The notes: generated from the letters alone by a model not told the origin. 64,000 bases of DNA from Amycolatopsis sp. 2-15 (GCF_030285625.1 NZ_CP127294.1:8588001-8652000); one strand, 5' to 3'; counted from the first letter of the stretch, positions 34,568-43,601 are shown. Program-made: numbers and translations.

Positions 34568-36516
34568 GCTCGTTCTCCCACCACAGCCAGAATCGTGCCG
34601 ACCTCGACCTGCAACCCGACCTCCACCGGCAGCTCGGTGACCACGCCGTCGGCGGGGGCCGCGATCCGGTGTTCCATCTTCATCGCCTCCAGCCACAGCA
34701 GCGGATCGCCCGCCGCCACGGTGTCGCCCACACCCACCGCGAGCCGTACGACCGTGCCCGGCATCGGCGCGACGAGCGAGCCCGCCGCCAGTGCCGCCGA
34801 CGGGTCCGCGAACCGCGGCTCCGCCGTGAACGCCACCGAGCCCAGCACCGAGTCCACAAAGGACTTGTCGCCGTGCCGTGCGACGGTGAACGTGCGCCGC
34901 AGGCCGCCCACGTCGAGTACCACCCGGGCCGGCTCCGCCGAGACGAGCCGCACGTCGTCGTACCCCTCGGCCCGCAGGCCGTCCCGGGTGAGCGAGTACC
35001 GGACCTCGTGGGTCGTGTCCCCGCGCGTGAACACCTTGCGCTGGCTCGCCGAACGCACGTTGCGCCAGCCGCTGGGCAGGCGGCCCAGCGTGGTCGCGGC
35101 CACGCGGTTGCCCGCCGCGTCGGCCAGTGCGGCGGCGAGTGCGGACAACTTCTCCGCGTCGCCGCCGGCCAGCGGTTTCGCGAGGGTGCCGAGGCCGTGG
35201 CGGTCGAAGAACGCCGTGTCGGTCTCGCCCGCGAGGAACGCTTCGTGGCGCAGGATGTTCACGAGCAGGTCGCGGTTGGTGACCACACCGTGGATCTTCG
35301 CCGCGGCCAGCGCGGTGGCGAGCCGGCGGGCGGCCTCGTCGCGCGTCGGCGCCCACGTGATCACCTTGGCGAGCATGGGGTCGTAGTGCACGCCGACGAC
35401 CGACCCGCTCTCCACGCCGGAGTCGAGCCGCAGCCCGGCGCCGTGCGTGAACTCGCGGTCGACGCCGGGCACCTCGAAGGTGTGCAGCGTGCCGCTCTGC
35501 GGCTGCCAGCCCGCGGCCGGGTCCTCGGCGTAGAGCCGGACCTCGATCGAATGTCCTTGCGGCGCAGGCGGTTCCGGGGCCAGCTTCGCGCCCTGGGCGA
35601 CGGAAAGCTGCAGCGCCACGAGGTCGAGGCCGGTGACGTTCTCGGTCACCGGGTGCTCCACCTGCAGGCGCGTGTTCATCTCCAGGAAGTAGAACCGCCC
35701 GTCCGGACCGGCGAGGAACTCGACCGTGCCGGCGCCGACGTAGTCGATGGCCGACGCGGCCTTGCGCGCCGCGTCGAACAGCTCCGCGCGCATGGCGTCG
35801 TCGACGAACGGCGACGGTGCTTCCTCCACCACCTTCTGGTGCCGACGCTGGATCGAGCACTCGCGCTCCCCCACCGCCCACACCGTGCCGTGGCTGTCGG
35901 CGAGCACCTGTACCTCGATGTGGCGACCCGTCTCCAGGTAACGCTCGCAGAACACCGTCGGGTCGCCGAACGCGGACCCGGCCTCGGCTCGGGCACTTTC
36001 GACCGCCTCGGCGAGCTCATCCAGTTCCCGGACCACGCGCATGCCGCGGCCGCCGCCACCGGCGGAAGCCTTGACCAGCAACGGCAGGTCAGCTCCCGTC
36101 ACCGAGGCGGGGTCCAGCTCCGACAGCACCGGCACCCCGGCGGCGGCCATGATCCGCTTCGACTCCACTTTGGAGCCCATCGTCTCGATCGCCGCGGGCG
36201 GCGGGCCGATCCAGGTGAGCCCCGCGTCGAGCACGGCCCGCGCGAACGCGGCGTTCTCGGACAGGAACCCGTAACCCGGGTGCACGGCGTCGGCTCCCGC
36301 GTCGGCCGCGGCCTTCACGATCAGCTCCGCGCGCAGATACGTCTCCCCCGGCGCGTCACCCGGCAGCCGCACCGCGACGTCGGCCTCACGCGTGTGCGGG
36401 GCAGCGGCGTCGGCGTCGGAGAACACGGCCGTCGTGCCGATGCCGGCGTCGCGGCAGCTGCGGAACACCCGGCGGGCGATCTCGCCCCGGTTGGCGACCA
36501 GCAGGTTGTGGATCAC
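34564..36516 (-). CDS. Acyl-CoA carboxylase alpha subunit (biotin carboxylase plus biotin carrier)
   Basis: A 650-residue protein. Residues 1-445 form the biotin carboxylase unit (VANRGEIARRVFRSCRDAGI, ATP-binding KASAGGGGRGM, FLEMNTRLQVEHPVTE). A middle linker domain follows, and the C-terminal carrier domain carries the biotinyl lysine Lys613 in EAMKMEH. It carboxylates biotin with bicarbonate and ATP for transfer by the beta subunit encoded just upstream. GTG 36516 follows AGGGG and lies 11 bases after the beta-subunit stop. By composition it matches methylcrotonyl-/geranyl-CoA-type carboxylases (AtuF/LiuD), but propionyl-type substrates cannot be excluded. Confidence 0.95.
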   Translation of the reverse strand: MIHNLLVANRGEIARRVFRSCRDAGIGTTAVFSDADAAAPHTREADVAVRLPGDAPGETYLRAELIVKAAADAGADAVHPGYGFLSENAAFARAVLDAGLTWIGPPPAAIETMGSKVESKRIMAAAGVPVLSELDPASVTGADLPLLVKASAGGGGRGMRVVRELDELAEAVESARAEAGSAFGDPTVFCERYLETGRHIEVQVLADSHGTVWAVGERECSIQRRHQKVVEEAPSPFVDDAMRAELFDAARKAASAIDYVGAGTVEFLAGPDGRFYFLEMNTRLQVEHPVTENVTGLDLVALQLSVAQGAKLAPEPPAPQGHSIEVRLYAEDPAAGWQPQSGTLHTFEVPGVDREFTHGAGLRLDSGVESGSVVGVHYDPMLAKVITWAPTRDEAARRLATALAAAKIHGVVTNRDLLVNILRHEAFLAGETDTAFFDRHGLGTLAKPLAGGDAEKLSALAAALADAAGNRVAATTLGRLPSGWRNVRSASQRKVFTRGDTTHEVRYSLTRDGLRAEGYDDVRLVSAEPARVVLDVGGLRRTFTVARHGDKSFVDSVLGSVAFTAEPRFADPSAALAAGSLVAPMPGTVVRLAVGVGDTVAAGDPLLWLEAMKMEHRIAAPADGVVTELPVEVGLQVEVGTILAVVGERA

Positions 36517-36526
36517 GGCTGCACCC

Positions 36527-38128
36527 CTACATCCGGAAGACGCCGAAGCCACCCTCGGCGCCCTTCACTGGTCCGTTGTGGATCGCCGACAGGCTCAGGC
36601 CGAGCACCGTGCGGGTGTCGCGCGGGTCGATGATGCCGTCGTCGTAGAGCATGCCCGAAAGGAACATCGGCATCGACTCCGCCTCGATCTGCTGCTCGAC
36701 CATGGCGCGCATCGCCGCGTCGTTCTCCTCGCTGTACTCCTGCCCCCGGCTCGCCGCGGCGGCACGAGCCACAATGGACAGCACCCCGGCCAGCTGCGCC
36801 GGGCCCATCACGGCCGACTTCGCGCTCGGCCAGGCGAACAGGAACCGCGGGTCGTACGCGCGCCCGCACATGCCGTAGTGCCCGGCGCCGTAAGACGATC
36901 CCATGAGGACGGACAGGTGCGGCACCTTCGAGTTCGACACCGCGTTGATCATCATCGCGCCGTGCTTGATGATGCCGCCCTGCTCGTACTCCTTGCCGAC
37001 CATATAGCCGGTGGTGTTGTGCAGGAAGACCAGCGGGGTGTCGATCTGGTTGGCCAGCTGGATGAACTGCGCGGCCTTCTGCGATTCCTCGCTGAAGAGC
37101 ACGCCCTGCGCGTTGGCGAGGATGCCGACGGGGTAGCCGTGGATGTTCGCCCAGCCCGTGACCAGGCTCGAACCATAGAGCGGCTTGAATTCGTCGAAGT
37201 CGGAGCCGTCGACGACGCGCGCAATCACCTCGCGCGGGTCGAACGGCACCTTGAGGTCGCTCGGCACGATGCCGAGCAGGTCCTCGGGATCGAACAGCGG
37301 TTCCACGTACTCGCTCCGCGGCGCCGGCCCCTTCTTGTGCCAGTTGAGCCGCTTGATGATGCTGCGGCCCAGCCGGATCGCGTCCTGCTCGTCGGCCGCG
37401 AGGTAGTCGGCCAGGCCCGAGGTGCGGGCGTGCATCTCGGCGCCGCCCAGCGACTCGTCGTCGGACTCCTCGCCGGTCGCCATCTTCACCAGCGGCGGCC
37501 CGCCGAGGAACACCTTCGCGCGTTCCTTGACCATCACCACGTAGTCGGACATGCCCGGCAGGTAGGCGCCGCCGGCGGTCGAGTTGCCGAAGACCAGCGC
37601 GACGGTAGGCACCTTCGCCGCCGAAGACCGCGTGATGTCACGGAAGATGCGGCCGCCGGGGATGAAGATCTCCTTCTGCGTCGGCAGGTCCGCGCCACCG
37701 GACTCGACGAGGTTGATCACCGGCAGGCGGTTCTGCGCCGCGATGTCGGCCGCGCGGAAGCTCTTCTTGGTGGTCCACGGGTTGCTCGCGCCGCCCTTGA
37801 CGGTCGGGTCGCTCGCGGAGATCAGGCACTCCACGCCCTCGACCACACCGATGCCGGTGATCACGCTGGCGCCCACGCGGTAGTCCGAGCCCCACGCGGC
37901 CAGTGGCGAGAGCTCCAGGAACGGCGAGTCCTCGTCGATGAGCAGCTCGATCCGTTCGCGGGCCAGGAGCTTGCCGCGCTTGCGGTGGCGCTCCACGTAC
38001 TTCTCGCCGCCACCGGCCACGGCCTTGGCGTGCTCGGCGTCGATCTCGGCGAGCTTGGTGAGCATGGACTCGCGGTTCGCGGCGAACTCGCCGGCCCGTG
38101 TGTCCACAACAGACCTCAATGCGGTCAT
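36527..38128 (-). CDS. Acyl-CoA carboxylase beta subunit (carboxyltransferase)
   Basis: A 533-residue carboxyltransferase with the methylcrotonyl/geranyl-CoA-type architecture: GGEKYVERHRKRGKLLARERI, NLVESGGADLPTQKEIFIPGG, GNSTAGGAYLPGMSDYVVMV and the C-terminal SYGAGHYGMCGRAYDPRFLFAWPSA. The AGHYGMCGR region is the acyl-CoA pocket that distinguishes MCC/GCC from propionyl-CoA carboxylases. The ATG 38128 overlaps the stop of the preceding dehydrogenase (ATGA). It pairs with the alpha subunit encoded next. Confidence 0.94.
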   Translation of the reverse strand: MTALRSVVDTRAGEFAANRESMLTKLAEIDAEHAKAVAGGGEKYVERHRKRGKLLARERIELLIDEDSPFLELSPLAAWGSDYRVGASVITGIGVVEGVECLISASDPTVKGGASNPWTTKKSFRAADIAAQNRLPVINLVESGGADLPTQKEIFIPGGRIFRDITRSSAAKVPTVALVFGNSTAGGAYLPGMSDYVVMVKERAKVFLGGPPLVKMATGEESDDESLGGAEMHARTSGLADYLAADEQDAIRLGRSIIKRLNWHKKGPAPRSEYVEPLFDPEDLLGIVPSDLKVPFDPREVIARVVDGSDFDEFKPLYGSSLVTGWANIHGYPVGILANAQGVLFSEESQKAAQFIQLANQIDTPLVFLHNTTGYMVGKEYEQGGIIKHGAMMINAVSNSKVPHLSVLMGSSYGAGHYGMCGRAYDPRFLFAWPSAKSAVMGPAQLAGVLSIVARAAAASRGQEYSEENDAAMRAMVEQQIEAESMPMFLSGMLYDDGIIDPRDTRTVLGLSLSAIHNGPVKGAEGGFGVFRM

Positions 38129-39276
38129 GCGGTGTATCCCAATCGCTTCGCGGCCAGGCCGGTGAGGATCTCGGTGGTACCGCCGCCGATGCCGAGGATG
38201 CGGACGTCGCGGTAGTGCCGCTCCACTTCGGACTCGCGCATGTACCCGAGCCCGCCGTGCAGCTGCACGGCCTCGTTCACCACCCATTCGGCGGCTTCGA
38301 CGGCGGTGTTCTTGGCGAAACAGGCTTCGGCGATCACTTCTTCGCCGGAGACGTGGCGCACGGCGGTCTGGCGCGCGTACGTGCGGGCGACGTCGGTCTT
38401 GCGCGCCATCTCGGTCAGCTTGTGCTGCACGACCTGGCGCGAGATGAGGGGACGGCCGAACGTCTCGCGCAGCCGGCACCAGTCGAGCGTGACGTCGAGC
38501 GCGCGCTGCGCGTGGGCGTAGGCCTGCACGGCGAGCGAGAGCCGCTCGGTCACGAACTGGGTGGCCACCTGCGCGAAGCCGCTGTTCTCGGCGCCCACGA
38601 GGTTCTCCACCGGCACCCGGACGTCCACGTAGGACAGTTCGGCGGTGTCGGAGGCGGCCCAGCCCATCTTCTCCAGCTTGCGCGACACCGTGAACCCGGG
38701 TGTGCCGCGTTCGACCACCAGCAGGGAGATGCCGTGCGCGCCCTCGCCGCCCGTGCGGACGACGGTGGTCACGAAGTCGGCGCGGCAGCCGGAGGTGATG
38801 AACGTCTTGGCTCCGTTGACCACGTACTCGTCACCCTCGCGCACGGCGGTCGTGCGGATGCCCGCGACGTCGGACCCGCCGTCGGGCTCGGTAACGGCCA
38901 GTGAACCGATCTTCGTGCCCGCGAGCGTCGGGCGCACCCAGCGTTCGACCTGCACCGGATCGCCGGCCTCGGCGATGTGCGGCACGGCGATGCCGCACGT
39001 GAACAGCGAGGCGAACAGGCCGCCGGAGCCGCCCGCGTAGTGCATCTCTTCGGCGACCACGAGCGCGTCGAGGTAGTTGCCGTCGCCTCCGCCCACGGAC
39101 TCGGGGAACGCGACACCGAGCAGCCCGAGGTCCCCCGCCTTGCGGTGCAGCTCGCGCGGCAGCTCGCCCGCGCGTTCCCAATCGTCGAGGTGCGGCAGCA
39201 CTTCCTTCTCGACGAACCGTCGCACGGTCGCGCGCAGCTCCTTGCGCTCCGGCGTCGCGAACGGGTCCACGATCAC
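38125..39276 (-). CDS. Acyl-CoA dehydrogenase (citronellyl-/isovaleryl-CoA type)
   Basis: A 383-residue FAD enzyme with LAVTEPDGGSDVAGIRTTA, AQVATQFVTERLSLA and GGLGYMRESEVERHYRDVRILGIGGGTTEI, which contains the catalytic base region and the C-terminal signature. The TERLSLAVQAYAHAQRALD pattern recalls dehydrogenases that precede biotin-dependent carboxylation of branched acyl-CoAs. The GTG 39276 overlaps the AtuA stop (GTGA). It probably supplies the 2,3-unsaturated substrate for the carboxylase. Confidence 0.93.
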   Translation of the reverse strand: MIVDPFATPERKELRATVRRFVEKEVLPHLDDWERAGELPRELHRKAGDLGLLGVAFPESVGGGDGNYLDALVVAEEMHYAGGSGGLFASLFTCGIAVPHIAEAGDPVQVERWVRPTLAGTKIGSLAVTEPDGGSDVAGIRTTAVREGDEYVVNGAKTFITSGCRADFVTTVVRTGGEGAHGISLLVVERGTPGFTVSRKLEKMGWAASDTAELSYVDVRVPVENLVGAENSGFAQVATQFVTERLSLAVQAYAHAQRALDVTLDWCRLRETFGRPLISRQVVQHKLTEMARKTDVARTYARQTAVRHVSGEEVIAEACFAKNTAVEAAEWVVNEAVQLHGGLGYMRESEVERHYRDVRILGIGGGTTEILTGLAAKRLGYTA

Positions 39277-40967
39277 AACAGCGCCTCCGGCACGTCGATC
39301 TCGCGCGCCCGTAGCCATTCGCCGAACGCCTTGGCCTGCGGGTCGAACCGCGCCTGGGAGGCCACGCCCTCACCGAGGATGTCCTCGACCACGAAGTTCA
39401 TCGCCCACAGGTTCGGCAGCAGGTGCCGCTTCACGGGCAGCTCCGCGGTTTCCGGCAGCAGCAGGCGGAACTCGGTGACGGTGAGCCGGTGCACGAGCCA
39501 GCGCCACGCCTCTTCCGAGCGCACCCAGACGCCGAGGTTGGCGCTGCCGCCCTTGTCGCCACTGCGCGCGCCGATCACGCGGCCGAGCGGGACGCGGCGC
39601 ACTGGCCCGTCCGGCAACGGCTCGGGCAGCGCGGGTTCGTCCACTTCGGTCAGTGCTCGGGTCTTGGTGGACGGTGCTATGTCGACACGTCGACCGTCGG
39701 CCAGCGCCGCGACGTGGGGCACCTCGGCCGCGTCCACAAAGGCCGCCGAGTACACACCGTAGGGCGAGGCGTCGGAAGGCGGAGCGGTCACGTGGAAGCC
39801 GGGGTAGCTCGCGAGCGCCAACTCCACCGCGGCGCCGCTGAACGCGCGGCCGGCGATCTTCGGGTCGGCGTCCTTCACCGCGACGTGCAACAGCGCGCTC
39901 GCCTGTTCCTCGGTGTCGGCGTCGCGGTGGTCGGTCCTCGCGAGCGTCCAGCGGACCTCGGCGGGCGGCTTCCGTTCGAGCGCCGTCTCCAGCTGCTCGC
40001 GCACGAGCGCGGCCTTTTCCTCGATGTCGAGGCCGGTGAGCACGAACGTGGTCTCGTTGCGGAACCCGCCGAGCCGGTTCAGCGCGACCTTGAGCGTGGG
40101 CGGCGGGGCCTCACCGGTCACGCCGCTGATGCGCACACGGTCGGGGCCGTCCCCGGTGAGCGTCAGCGTGTCGAAGCGCGTGGTGACGTCCGGGTTCGCG
40201 TAGCGGGCGCCGGTGATCTCGTACAGCAGCTGCGCGGTGACCGTGCCGGTGTTCACGACACCGCCGGTACCGGGGTGCTTCGTGATGACGCTGGACCCGT
40301 CGGCGTGGATCTCGGCGATCGGGAACCCGGGCACGCCGATCGGCTGCTCGCGGAAAAACGCGTAGTTGCCGCCGGTCGCCTGCGCGCCGCACTCGATCAC
40401 GTGGCCCGCGGCGACGGCGCCGGCCAGCGCGTCGTAGTCCTCGCGCGTCCAGCCGAAGTGCGCGGCGGCCGGTCCGACGATCACCGAGGCGTCGGTGACG
40501 CGGCCGGTCACGACCACGTCGGCGCCGGCGTTCAGGCACTCGACGATGCCCCACGCGCCGAGATAGGCGTTGGCGGTCAACGGTTTCTTGAAGCCCAGCT
40601 CCTCGGCGCGCCCGATCAGGTCGTCGCCCTCGACGTGCGCGATCCGCACGTCCACGCCGAGCTTCGCGACCAGCTCGCGCAACGCCGTCGCCAGGCCCGC
40701 GGGGTTGAGGCCACCGGCGTTGGCGACGATCTTCACGCCCTTTTCCTTGGCCAGCGCCAGGTTCTCCTCCATCTGGCGCAGGAAGGTCTTGGCGTAGCCG
40801 CGTTCGGGGTCCTTCATGCGGTCGCGCCCGAGGATGAGCATGGTCAGCTCGGCGAGGTAGTCACCGGTGAGCACGTCGAGCGGGCCGCCGGTGAGCATCT
40901 CGCGCACGGCGGAGAACCGGTCGCCGTAGAAGCCCGACGCGTTCCCGATCCGGATCGGCGCGCTCAT
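39273..40967 (-). CDS. AtuA-family protein (DUF1446)
   Basis: A 564-residue protein with the N-terminal DUF1446 domain (IRIGNASGFYGDRFSAVREML, DYLAELTMLILGRDR, VANAGGLNPAGLA, DVVVTGRVTDASV) and a C-terminal small AtuA-like domain (GDKGGSANLGVWV). AtuA is required for growth on acyclic terpenes in pseudomonads and its reaction is not established. The ATG 40967 overlaps the stop of the TIGR03084 gene (ATGA). Its presence is the strongest sign that this operon degrades a branched, terpenoid-like or related acyl chain. Confidence 0.93.
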   Translation of the reverse strand: MSAPIRIGNASGFYGDRFSAVREMLTGGPLDVLTGDYLAELTMLILGRDRMKDPERGYAKTFLRQMEENLALAKEKGVKIVANAGGLNPAGLATALRELVAKLGVDVRIAHVEGDDLIGRAEELGFKKPLTANAYLGAWGIVECLNAGADVVVTGRVTDASVIVGPAAAHFGWTREDYDALAGAVAAGHVIECGAQATGGNYAFFREQPIGVPGFPIAEIHADGSSVITKHPGTGGVVNTGTVTAQLLYEITGARYANPDVTTRFDTLTLTGDGPDRVRISGVTGEAPPPTLKVALNRLGGFRNETTFVLTGLDIEEKAALVREQLETALERKPPAEVRWTLARTDHRDADTEEQASALLHVAVKDADPKIAGRAFSGAAVELALASYPGFHVTAPPSDASPYGVYSAAFVDAAEVPHVAALADGRRVDIAPSTKTRALTEVDEPALPEPLPDGPVRRVPLGRVIGARSGDKGGSANLGVWVRSEEAWRWLVHRLTVTEFRLLLPETAELPVKRHLLPNLWAMNFVVEDILGEGVASQARFDPQAKAFGEWLRAREIDVPEALL

Positions 40968-41755
40968 GCGAACTGCCCCGGCTTCCGGCCTTCACCGGGC
41001 GGACCGGCGAACGCCTGCGCGATGGTGAGCCACTCCTCGACGTCGGCGCCCGTCGCGACCAGGTCGGTGTCCGCGGGGTGGCGCCGCTGCGTGATGACCA
41101 GGCAGAAGTCCACGGCGCTGCCGGTGAGCCGCTGCTCGGCGTCCTCGGGCCCGAACGCCCACGTCGTGCCGTCCGGCGAGGCCAGCTCAACGCGGAACTC
41201 CTCCGGCGGCGGGGCCAGTGAGTTGAGCTTGAAGGCGAAGTCCCGAGTGCGCGTGCCGAAGCGGGCGATGTGCCACAGCCGGCCGGTCGGCTGACGGGCG
41301 AGGCCCAGCGCGTCGAACACGTCCTGGCCGTGGGCCCACGTCTCCATCATCCGGGCGGTGGCCATGGACGCGGCGCTCATCGGCGGGCCGTACCACGGCA
41401 GCTTCTGCCCGGCCGGCACGGCGGCGAGCGCTTCGGACAGCGCCGTCCGCCCGGCGCGCCACTGCGCGAGCAGCTCCTCCGGCGGCGTGGCGGTGCCTTC
41501 CTCGGCGGCAAGGTCGACGTAGCTCTCCCCCACGCTCAGCAGGTGCTCGACCTCGGCCTGCCACTCCTCGGGCCGGGCCGCGGCGATCAGCGCTTTCGAG
41601 TCTGTCCAGGCCAGGTGCGCGATCTGGTGCGCGACCGTCCACCCTTTCGCCGGCGTCGGCCTGGCCCACCCTTCGGCCGGCAGCCCGGCCACCACGTCGT
41701 CGATCGCCTGCGATTCGGCCGCGAGATCCCCGAGGATCACGCCGAGATCAGCCAT
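40964..41755 (-). CDS. TIGR03084 family protein (DinB/MDMPI-fold)
   Basis: A 263-residue protein of the TIGR03084 family. Its N-terminal DinB-like four-helix domain has TVAHQIAHLAW and METWAHGQDV, the His/Glu/His metal-binding set used by mycothiol-dependent maleylpyruvate isomerase; the C-terminal part is a small alpha/beta domain. The family is mostly actinobacterial and often sits beside AtuA genes; its reaction is not known. A mycothiol- or metal-dependent isomerase or hydrolase step is possible. It is the first gene of the minus operon and is divergent from the enoyl-CoA hydratase. Confidence 0.87.
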   Translation of the reverse strand: MADLGVILGDLAAESQAIDDVVAGLPAEGWARPTPAKGWTVAHQIAHLAWTDSKALIAAARPEEWQAEVEHLLSVGESYVDLAAEEGTATPPEELLAQWRAGRTALSEALAAVPAGQKLPWYGPPMSAASMATARMMETWAHGQDVFDALGLARQPTGRLWHIARFGTRTRDFAFKLNSLAPPPEEFRVELASPDGTTWAFGPEDAEQRLTGSAVDFCLVITQRRHPADTDLVATGADVEEWLTIAQAFAGPPGEGRKPGQFA

Positions 41756-41825
41756 CCTGCGCCTCCATGCGTCCTTCTGTAAGCACTACGCGCTCGGGCC
41801 CACCCTCGCACCCCGACCGAGGAAA

Positions 41826-41843
41826 AATCAAGCGCGCCTGATT
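41826..41843. promoter_or_regulatory. Operator-like palindrome in the divergent promoter
   Basis: AATCA (41826-41830) and TGATT (41839-41843) flank AGCGCGCC, giving an 18-base near-palindrome midway between the two divergent operons (41755 and 41920). It suits a TetR dimer and is the best candidate site for the cluster's own TetR regulator. Confidence 0.5.
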
Positions 41844-41919
41844 GTTTTTCTTTCCAGCCGAGCACACGGCCACTATTGACACGTTGCCAGTAGAATCGCG
41901 TTGTCCTACCGTTCCAGCC

Positions 41920-42759
41920 ATGAGCCCCTACGCGGACATCACCTACGAGGTCGCCGAGCGGATCGCGACGGTCAAGCTGAACCGGCCCCAGGCGCGCAAC
42001 GGCTACACCGTGCGGATGGCCGACGAGCTGGGCGCCGCCATGGACCGCGCCGACCGCGACGAGGACGTGCGCGTGGTCGTGCTCACCGGCACCGGCAAGG
42101 ACTTCTCGGTCGGCGCCGACCTCTCGTCCGGCGGGTTCGACTTCGAGCTCGGCGAGGGCCCGCCCGACGGCTGGCAGGAGCCGGCGGGCCGCTGTTCCAA
42201 GCGGATCTTCACGATGAACAAGCCCGTGATCGCCGCCTTGCGCGGCGCGGCGGTGGGCGGGGGCATCACGATCACGCTGTCGTGCGACTACCGGCTGGCC
42301 GCCGACGACTCGAAGTTCGGGTTCGTGTTCACGCGCCGCGGGATCTACCCCGAAGGCGCGTCGGCGTGGTTCCTGCCCCGGCTCGTCGGCATGGGCACGG
42401 CCGTGGACTGGATGGTGAGCGGGCGCGTCTTCGGCGCCGAGGAAGCGTTGCGGAAGGGGTTGGTACACAGCGTCCATCCGCCGGAAGCCGTGCTGGACAA
42501 GGCTTACGAGCTCGCGCGCGACCTCGTGGCGAACACCGCGCCCGTGTCGGTCGCCGTCACGCGCCAGCTGCTCTACCGGATGGCTTCGGCGCCGTCGCCG
42601 TTCGAGGTGCACGAGGTGGACTCGAAGCTGATCGGCGGGATCGCCACCAACCCGGACTCGATCGAGGGTGTGCTGTCGTTCCTCCAGAAACGCCCGGCGG
42701 AGTTCAAGCTCCGCGTCGACCACGACTTGCCGCCCTACCTCCCCTGGATCGCCGAGTGA
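41920..42759 (+). CDS. Enoyl-CoA hydratase/isomerase
   Basis: A 279-residue crotonase-fold protein. VLTGTGKDFSVGADLSSGG and ALRGAAVGGGITITLSCDYRLA supply the oxyanion-hole regions; the catalytic acid position is in RRGIYPEGASAW where Glu fits the second hydratase glutamate. By position it matches the AtuE/LiuC-type step that hydrates the product of the carboxylase. ATG 41920 is used although there is little Shine-Dalgarno; an ATG at 41842 would add 26 poorly coding residues. The GTG of the next gene overlaps its stop. Confidence 0.9.
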   Translation: MSPYADITYEVAERIATVKLNRPQARNGYTVRMADELGAAMDRADRDEDVRVVVLTGTGKDFSVGADLSSGGFDFELGEGPPDGWQEPAGRCSKRIFTMNKPVIAALRGAAVGGGITITLSCDYRLAADDSKFGFVFTRRGIYPEGASAWFLPRLVGMGTAVDWMVSGRVFGAEEALRKGLVHSVHPPEAVLDKAYELARDLVANTAPVSVAVTRQLLYRMASAPSPFEVHEVDSKLIGGIATNPDSIEGVLSFLQKRPAEFKLRVDHDLPPYLPWIAE

Positions 42760-43355
42760 CCGGCTACCCGCCCGAACCGTGGCACCTCGCCGGCCAGGCA
42801 CAGCTGTCCGTGTGGCTGCTCCCGGCCGGCAAACTGCCCGAGCTGCCCGAAGGCGTCGAACCCGTCACCACCGGCGGTCACGCCGCGGTGTTCACCGCGT
42901 GGATCGACTACCGCGCGCCCGGGCAGCTGAGCTACCACGAGCTGCTCGCCGCCGTCGCCGTGCGCGGCGGGCTCACCGCGTCGATCACCGACATCTGGGT
43001 CGACAGCGAGGTCTCGCTCGCGGGCGGGCGCGAGCTGTGGGGCATCCCGAAGAATCTCGCGACGCTCGAGTTCACCGGCGACCGCGAGTTCACCGCGGCC
43101 ACCGAGGACGGCTGGATCGCCACCGCCGCGTTCTCCCGCCGCGCGGGGCTGCCGGCCACGCTGCCCGCGCGGTTCGAGATCACGCAGACGCTCGGCGGGC
43201 GGCTCAAGCGCAGCCCCGTCAGGTCGCGCGCGAAGCCGCACGCGGCCGCCGCCGACTGGTCCGTGAACCCCGCCGGACCGCTCGGTTTCCTGGTCGGACG
43301 TCGCCCGATCGTGAGCGCGAGTCTGCGCGACTGCACCCTCGTCTTCGGCGGCTGA
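42756..43355 (+). CDS. Acetoacetate decarboxylase-like protein
   Basis: A 199-residue protein of the acetoacetate decarboxylase fold: VTTGGHAAVFTAWIDYRAPGQLSYHELLAAV and GGRELWGIPKNLATLEF, where the Lys in IPKN lies at the Schiff-base position of ADC. The family also includes decarboxylases, dehydratases and lactonases of unknown substrate. GTG 42756 overlaps the enoyl-CoA hydratase stop (GTGA). In this operon it could act on an acetoacetate or beta-keto acid released by the pathway. Function inferred from fold and context only. Confidence 0.72.
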   Translation: MTGYPPEPWHLAGQAQLSVWLLPAGKLPELPEGVEPVTTGGHAAVFTAWIDYRAPGQLSYHELLAAVAVRGGLTASITDIWVDSEVSLAGGRELWGIPKNLATLEFTGDREFTAATEDGWIATAAFSRRAGLPATLPARFEITQTLGGRLKRSPVRSRAKPHAAAADWSVNPAGPLGFLVGRRPIVSASLRDCTLVFGG

Positions 43356-43445
43356 ACCGCCCCCGACCAGCCGCTCTGAGTGATCGACTAACCCGCGAGG
43401 GTGAGCCCGCGACACGCCACCCCTTGGGGCACGTGCGAGCCCGAA

Positions 43446-43461
43446 CCCCTAGATGTAGTCT
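43446..43461 (-). promoter_or_regulatory. NrdR-box-like site upstream of nrdA
   Basis: On the minus strand the core reads CTACATCTAG (43458-43449), which fits the NrdR consensus core CwAyATmTwG. Only one convincing box is seen, whereas NrdR sites normally come in pairs, so support is moderate. Confidence 0.4.
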
Positions 43462-43536
43462 CTGTGGACCGGCAGCCCCCAGCGACGGGGAGACCGCTCA
43501 GGAAGGGCCGCCGGGCCGATTTGGAGAAACAGCAGC

Positions 43537-43560
43537 GCACGGCCTTGTGCGGCCGTGCGG
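43537..43560 (+). other. Leader hairpin upstream of nrdA
   Basis: CGCACGGCC (43537-43545) and GGCCGTGCG (43552-43560) form a perfect 9-bp stem with a 6-base loop in the nrdA leader, 41 bases before the start. There is no T-run directly after it. It may influence leader stability or translation. No cobalamin riboswitch is found here. Confidence 0.4.
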
Positions 43561-43601
43561 CGATGAAGCGCGCCCATTTTTCGACTTTGTTGGAGACCCG
43601 C

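Noticed and set aside
41876-41896. TTGACA and TAGAAT as a promoter for the enoyl-CoA hydratase gene
   Set aside because: The spacer is only nine bases, too short for a standard sigma-70-type promoter.
43460-43601. Possible cobalamin riboswitch before nrdA
   Set aside because: No B12-box (AGTCCGAAGACCTGCC-type) or core elements; only a simple hairpin is present.
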